From contig SUTR01000020.1 of NCBI GenBank assembly GCA_015062825.1, positions 1 through 39,711 of the forward strand: DNA of 39,711 nucleotides, written 5' to 3'. The position numbers and the translations under genes were made by a program. Under the pieces are notes generated by a model, which worked only from the letters and a program-made list of their open reading frames with translations, was not told the DNA's origin and did no database searches. The DNA comes from Methanosphaera stadtmanae. GTDB taxonomy: Archaea; Methanobacteriota; Methanobacteria; Methanobacteriales; Methanobacteriaceae. How positions within the stretch are numbered: position 1 is the stretch's first letter; every line of letters starts with the position of its first letter. Below, in pieces: positions 36,291 to 39,711 of this stretch.

Positions 36291-36653
36291 ATGAAATCAA
36301 TAGTTAATATTGAAGATAAATTAAATGAATTTAATATAATCAAATATAATACTGCCATATGTGCTAAAATAGAAGAAATAAATGTAAAATTTTTGGAAGG
36401 GGTTAAATTATTAAGTAATGAAGGAAATGATATATCTATTGATTATATTGAAAGGATTGATGAACTTTCTAATCTAGCAAGAAATCATCTTAATATTAAA
36501 AGTAAAGATGATTGTAAAAAGGCAATAGCATGTATTGAACTGGCAGATGTTCTAATTACTAGAGGGATAAAAGACATTGATGAAGAACCATTATCTTCAG
36601 GTTTCTTTAATCTTAAATATAACCTATATGAGTTAAATATATTTTCAAATTAA
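36291..36653 (+). CDS. Hypothetical protein
   Basis: 120 residues, mostly helical and charged (NIEDKLNEFNIIKYNTAICAKIEEINVKF), with SIDYIERIDELSNLARNHLN and CKKAIACIELADVLITRGIKD. There is no motif I recognise and no membrane segment. The promoter matches that of the two small-RNA units just upstream, suggesting shared control. No strong ribosome site (GGAAG about 9 bases before the ATG). Confidence 0.55.
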   Translation: MKSIVNIEDKLNEFNIIKYNTAICAKIEEINVKFLEGVKLLSNEGNDISIDYIERIDELSNLARNHLNIKSKDDCKKAIACIELADVLITRGIKDIDEEPLSSGFFNLKYNLYELNIFSN

Positions 36654-36681
36654 ATCCATTAATTATTACCAGGGAATTTTC

Positions 36682-36828
36682 ATGACAATTTATACAATTA
36701 AAGAAAATACAAAGAATATTAAGTTCAAAAAACGCTTTTATAATGATGAATACTTAAATGAATTAATCAATATTCTTGTAAATATTATTATTCATCCAAT
36801 AATTCAGGATTTTCAGAATTTTTTCTAG
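36682..36828 (+). CDS. Possible small protein of 48 residues
   Basis: An open frame, MTIYTIKENTKNIKFKKRFY at its start, follows the 120-residue gene by 28 bases, with AGGGA about 8 bases before the ATG. It overlaps the 3' end of the minus-strand BRO-N gene by about 40 bases. Composition is not distinctive; it may be a remnant. Low confidence. Confidence 0.25.
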   Translation: MTIYTIKENTKNIKFKKRFYNDEYLNELINILVNIIIHPIIQDFQNFF

Positions 36829-37612
36829 TAATTACAGATTTACCTGTTTCTTGTTCAATTTCCCGCCTTGCATTTCCTGCAATACTTCCACCACGTTTTG
36901 CAACATCACGACTTTCATTAAAACCATCCGGATTTTCAGCTTTACTAATTTCAGTTGTTGATGCTTCTGCTAACATGTTTAATATTAATTCCATGTTAGT
37001 CATGTTGTCTCTTAATCCTTCTTTTTTAAGTCCTTTGTATTGTTTGTACTTTTTTGTTGACATTCCAGACCATGCCTTGGATATATCATCAGTCAGTATT
37101 GCATATTCAATTCCTTCATTGACTCCTACCCTATTCCATTCTGCTGTCAAATCCTTTCTTGTTTCAATGCTTCTCATCCTTTGGGTTATCCATTCTTCAG
37201 AGTATCCTTTTTTTCGGTAGGTGTCTATTGCCCTTTGCATAGCAATTTCAGGATCAGCTATTTCTTCAATTCTTTCATTACCTACTTGAGCTAACCATTG
37301 TTTGAATGGTTCTGCTTTTGGTGAAGGAACTGATTGAATAAGTCGTAACAACTGTTTAGTTGTTGCTACATCAGTTAAACGCATTTTACCATCATTAGCA
37401 GGCATTTTCAACCGTCCGATATTTTCGGACACTTCACTTCCTTCAGATTTTAACCTGTTTTTTAAATCAGACCAATATTTTCTGGGGCGTTTACTTTCAG
37501 TAAGAACTGCAATAACATCTATTACTGAATAATAATACTCTTCTTTTTCAGAATCCCATTTAGTTCTTATCTTATATTCTTCAAATAATTTAACAGCATA
37601 TTTTTCATTCAT
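36788..37612 (-). CDS. BRO-N/DinD-like protein (phage antirepressor family)
   Basis: 274 residues. The N-terminal BRO-N domain (about 1-125) includes FEEYKIRTKWDSEKEEYYYSVIDVIAVL, RKYWSDLKNRLKSEG and DVATTKQLLRLIQSVPSPKAEPFKQWLAQVG. The C-terminal half (YRKKGYSEEWITQRMRSIETRKDLTAEW and on to SVITRKNSENPELLDE) matches the DinD-type extension seen in DNA-damage-inducible and phage-derived proteins. Such proteins modulate repressors or RecA-type activity in studied cases; the archaeal role is unknown. No other phage gene is near, so it probably arrived alone or is a prophage relic. Confidence 0.8.
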   Translation of the reverse strand: MNEKYAVKLFEEYKIRTKWDSEKEEYYYSVIDVIAVLTESKRPRKYWSDLKNRLKSEGSEVSENIGRLKMPANDGKMRLTDVATTKQLLRLIQSVPSPKAEPFKQWLAQVGNERIEEIADPEIAMQRAIDTYRKKGYSEEWITQRMRSIETRKDLTAEWNRVGVNEGIEYAILTDDISKAWSGMSTKKYKQYKGLKKEGLRDNMTNMELILNMLAEASTTEISKAENPDGFNESRDVAKRGGSIAGNARREIEQETGKSVITRKNSENPELLDE

Positions 37613-37959
37613 AACTTTACCTCCTTTTTTAGTGTATTACTGACAAATCAAATAGTAATATATTGAACCAGAAAGTAAATATAGTTTTGGTTAAATAAAA
37701 TTAAGAATAATTCAAAAATATATTCATCATTATATTCTACTGATACTTGCTATTTAAATAATTCTAATATTTTGGGAAAATTCATGGCAGTGTTCATAAT
37801 CTTACTGATATCTTGACATAATTCCAGTGAAGTTTTTAGTTTTCTGGTTGTGATTTTAATTTTCATCATAAAGTTGTACTTTGGAAAAATTTATTAAATT
37901 ATAAGATTTAAAATATTATTGTTAATGTTAAATTAAATTACAGAATAGGAGGAATAGTA
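37613..37959. other. Intergenic region between the BRO-N gene and the zeta-type module
   Basis: Contains the minus-strand leader of the BRO-N gene (GGAGG at about 37620). A 39-codon minus-strand frame (37750-37869, starting MMKIKITTRKLKTSLELCQD) is present but has no ribosome site that I can defend; it could be a gene remnant. The 3' part is the leader of the toxin module. Confidence 0.3.
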
Positions 37960-38157
37960 TTGGTTGAAGAAAATGAATTAGACTCTACTTGTGGTATTTC
38001 TGATGAAGAGCTAACTGAAAGATTTAAGGAATCTATCAGAATTGATCAAGAAATCTGTAAAATTAAAGGACTTCCTATTGCTGGTTATGATGATGAACTA
38101 GATAGTCCCTATATAGAGTATCCTGATGGAAGGAGAGTTTATCCAAATGAAAAATAG
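37960..38157 (+). CDS. Putative antitoxin paired with a zeta-type toxin
   Basis: 65 residues, acidic (VEENELDSTCGISDEELTERFKESIRIDQEICKIKGLPIAGYD, ending YIEYPDGRRVYPNEK). The start is TTG: AGGAGGA at 37947-37953 is ideally placed and there is no ATG. Not similar to the classical three-helix epsilon antitoxin. It overlaps the following toxin gene by 11 bases, the coupling expected of a type II pair. Small acidic partners with a PDGRR.Y-type end are often found ahead of bacterial zeta-like kinases; assignment rests on context. Confidence 0.65.
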   Translation: MVEENELDSTCGISDEELTERFKESIRIDQEICKIKGLPIAGYDDELDSPYIEYPDGRRVYPNEK

Positions 38158-38719
38158 ACTTCCTGAAGTTATTGTATTTGCAGGCCCAAATGGTAGTGGA
38201 AAAACCACCATAACCCGCATGGCCAAAACTATTGGGATTTACATTAATGCTGATGATATTAAGAAATCAAGTTTATGTAGTGATTTAGAAGCCGCCCTAA
38301 AAGCTGAAGAGCTTAGGGAATCTATGGTGGAACAAGGTAAAGATTTCACATTTGAAACAGTTCTTTCTACAGATAGGAATCTCAAATTGCTTAAAAAAGC
38401 TAAAGAAAAAGGGTATTTTTTAAGATGCATATATGTTTTAACATCAAATCCAGAAATTAATAAGACTCGTATTGATATCAGGGAATCTATGGGTGGTCAT
38501 ACTGTTCCTGAAGAAAAGATCAAATCAAGATATTATAAGGCACTAGATTTGGTTCCTGAATTAGTTGAAATTTGTGATATTGTCCATATTTATGACAATA
38601 CTAATGTTCCATTTAGAATTTTCAAGAAAAGAAAGGACGTATATTTCCATTGGGAAAACAAATATTGGAATTATTCAGACATTGAAAAGCTCACTGGAAT
38701 TAGTGAATACATTAATTAA
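38147..38719 (+). CDS. Zeta-toxin-family kinase
   Basis: 190 residues from the preferred start. Walker A is FAGPNGSGKTTI (11-22). YINADDIKKS, FTFETVLSTDRNL and RIDIRESMGGHTVPEEKIKSRYYKAL are hallmarks of zeta-like kinases (substrate-binding Asp/Glu and the GGH.VP loop with Arg residues), which phosphorylate UDP-N-acetylglucosamine in studied cases. In an archaeon with pseudomurein the target could be a UDP-amino sugar, which is speculative. A frame opens at 38126, but that ATG contains the ribosome site AAGGAGAG serving ATG 38147. The C-terminus (KDVYFHWENKYWNYSDIEKLTG) looks complete. Confidence 0.82.
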   Translation: MKNRLPEVIVFAGPNGSGKTTITRMAKTIGIYINADDIKKSSLCSDLEAALKAEELRESMVEQGKDFTFETVLSTDRNLKLLKKAKEKGYFLRCIYVLTSNPEINKTRIDIRESMGGHTVPEEKIKSRYYKALDLVPELVEICDIVHIYDNTNVPFRIFKKRKDVYFHWENKYWNYSDIEKLTGISEYIN

Positions 38720-38780
38720 AATGATATATTTTTTATATTTTCATGTTCTAAAATTATATTGTCAGAGCTGAAAGTACTAA

Positions 38781-39359
38781 ATATTTTGTATAGTATACGG
38801 AAAACTAACAGACAACAAAGGACAAAACCTAGCAAACCAAAAAATAACAATAAAAGTAAACGGAAAAACAGTAAAAGACACAAACGGCAAAGTAATCTAT
38901 GCCAAAGTAGTAGATAGCGTAGCAACAGTCGAATACGTTGTACCAGATAATCTATCAGGAAAAGATGTAAACATCACAGCAGTATACTCAGGTTCAACCA
39001 AATACAACAAAGAATCAACAACAATCACAAAAACAGTAGCAGCACAAGAACCAACACTAACCATAACACCAATAAACGACGACGTACAAACAGGTTCTAC
39101 CATAACACTTAAGGCCAAAGTAGCATCAGGTGACAAAGCTATCACAACTGGTAAAATAGTCTTCAAAGTAAACGGTAAAACCGTAAAAGACGCTAACGGC
39201 AAAGTAATCTATGCACATGTAGATGCTAACGGTGAAGTATCAATAGACTACAACCTTAGCAACCTTAAAGCAGGAACTTATACCATTGAAGCAACATTCA
39301 TAGCACCAAACTATGATAAAATAACCAGCAACACTACAATGACTGTTGTAAAAGCATGA
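38781..39359 (+). pseudogene. Orphan C-terminal cassette of an adhesin-like protein
   Basis: A continuous 192-codon frame to TGA 39357-39359 with two stops just before it (38769-38771 and 38778-38780) and no start codon or signal peptide. It encodes two Ig-like modules: KVNGKTVKDTNGKVIYAKVV, KDVNITAVYSGSTKYNKEST and KVNGKTVKDANGKVIYAHVD. These are close to the last two modules of the large adhesin at 13026-17780 (KDENGKVIYAKVV, YSGSTKYNKTTE). It is a truncated gene or a silent donor for recombination. Codon choice is richer in C-ending codons than in the resident adhesin. Confidence 0.8.
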
Positions 39360-39458
39360 ACTGAATAAGACATTCATTATAATTAAAAAAAATACTTAAA
39401 CATGATATTTACCCTGTATTTATATTACAAGATATAAAAAAAAGGGAAAACAAGTATA

Positions 39459-39490
39459 GTGGAGACTTGTTCTCCACATCCTTTTTTTAA
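39459..39490 (+). terminator. Hairpin terminator after the adhesin cassette
   Basis: GTGGAGA (39459-39465) and TCTCCAC (39471-39477) form a 7-bp stem with loop CTTGT, followed by CCTTTTTTTAA. This is a rare GC-containing hairpin in this AT-rich window and would end any transcript through the cassette. Confidence 0.7.
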
Positions 39491-39711
39491 TTTTATTTAT
39501 AAGAAATTTCATCTAGAATAACATAACTTAATATTATTCCACTATAAAGTTATAGCTTATTTTTGAATATATTTCAAACATAAATCTTTAATGAAATATA
39601 AAATTTAATAAATATTCCACTTCGCTATGTTCTCATATAAGTGCGACAAGCAATTTTCTTCTCCTTTAAATCAGTATAATGCAACTTGGTTGTATTATTG
39701 ACCTAGTTATG
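39491..39711. other. Window end, possible gene remnant
   Basis: A/T-rich. On the minus strand 39610-39703 reads VNNTTKLHYTDLKEKKIACR then TYMRT and a stop, with another stop (TAG) just upstream in frame at 39703-39705. It may be the decayed end of a transposase. I cannot assign it. Confidence 0.25.

Noticed and set aside
37750-37869. 39-codon minus-strand frame upstream of the toxin module
   Set aside because: There is no ribosome site and no recognisable pattern; too short to call in A/T-rich DNA.

Overview
The window is AT-rich archaeal DNA and reads as Methanobacteriales, most likely the gut methanogen genus Methanosphaera. The reasons are the archaeal S3Ae, archaeal-type phosphoglycerate mutase, two-subunit GMP synthase, geranylgeranyl reductase, an F420-reducing hydrogenase operon in the order A-D-G-B, and a very large Asn/Thr-rich adhesin-like surface protein. 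The species call is an inference from gene content. No homology search was run.

Region 1 (0.5-7.1 kb) is core metabolism: ribosomal protein eS1, a DUF92 membrane protein overlapping apgM, glmM, a secreted staphylococcal-type nuclease on the minus strand, and an archaeal GlmU. GlmM and GlmU are consecutive steps toward UDP-N-acetyl-hexosamines for the pseudomurein wall. Region 2 (7.1-9.0 kb) is a minus-strand run of four unrecognised genes: two paralogous small proteins, a degenerate P-loop protein with two membrane segments, and a membrane protein. Region 3 (9.4-12.8 kb) is frhADGB. Region 4 (13.0-20.7 kb) holds the 1584-residue adhesin-like protein, a YgjP/DUF45-type metalloprotein, a small membrane protein and a geranylgeranyl reductase for membrane lipid saturation.

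Region 5 (20.8-23.4 kb) has a short Orc1/Cdc6-like ATPase, a striking G-tract and TG-rich intergenic segment, and two divergent genes, one made of repeated AP2/arm-type DNA-binding-like units. It is a candidate replication-origin or plasmid-type replication module. Region 6 (23.8-29.3 kb) is housekeeping: adenine deaminase, a DUF447 protein, GMP synthase subunits A and B, and a DUF815 AAA ATPase.

Region 7 (29.4-30.5 kb) is the most unusual part. It is a gene-less kilobase carrying two copies of one transcription unit. Each has an identical 77-bp promoter in which a TATA box is bracketed by two DtxR/IdeR-like boxes (TTTAGG-N4-CCTAAA type). Each promoter is followed by an A-rich unstructured stretch in which short C-rich islands (CUCCU, CACCU/CGCCU, CUCCCU) are kept while the spacers drift. 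I read it as a duplicated metal-responsive small RNA that mimics the 16S anti-Shine-Dalgarno sequence. A P5C-reductase-like gene follows.

Region 8 (31.4-39.4 kb) is a decaying accessory island: an internally deleted insertion sequence with perfect 15-bp ends, other transposase scraps, an MNT/HEPN pair with a broken HEPN gene, an intact RelE-type pair, a tyrosine recombinase cut by one in-frame TGA, two tandem paralogous structured RNAs beside it, a BRO-N/DinD-like protein, a zeta-type toxin pair, and an orphan C-terminal adhesin cassette without a start codon. No tRNA, rRNA or CRISPR array was seen.
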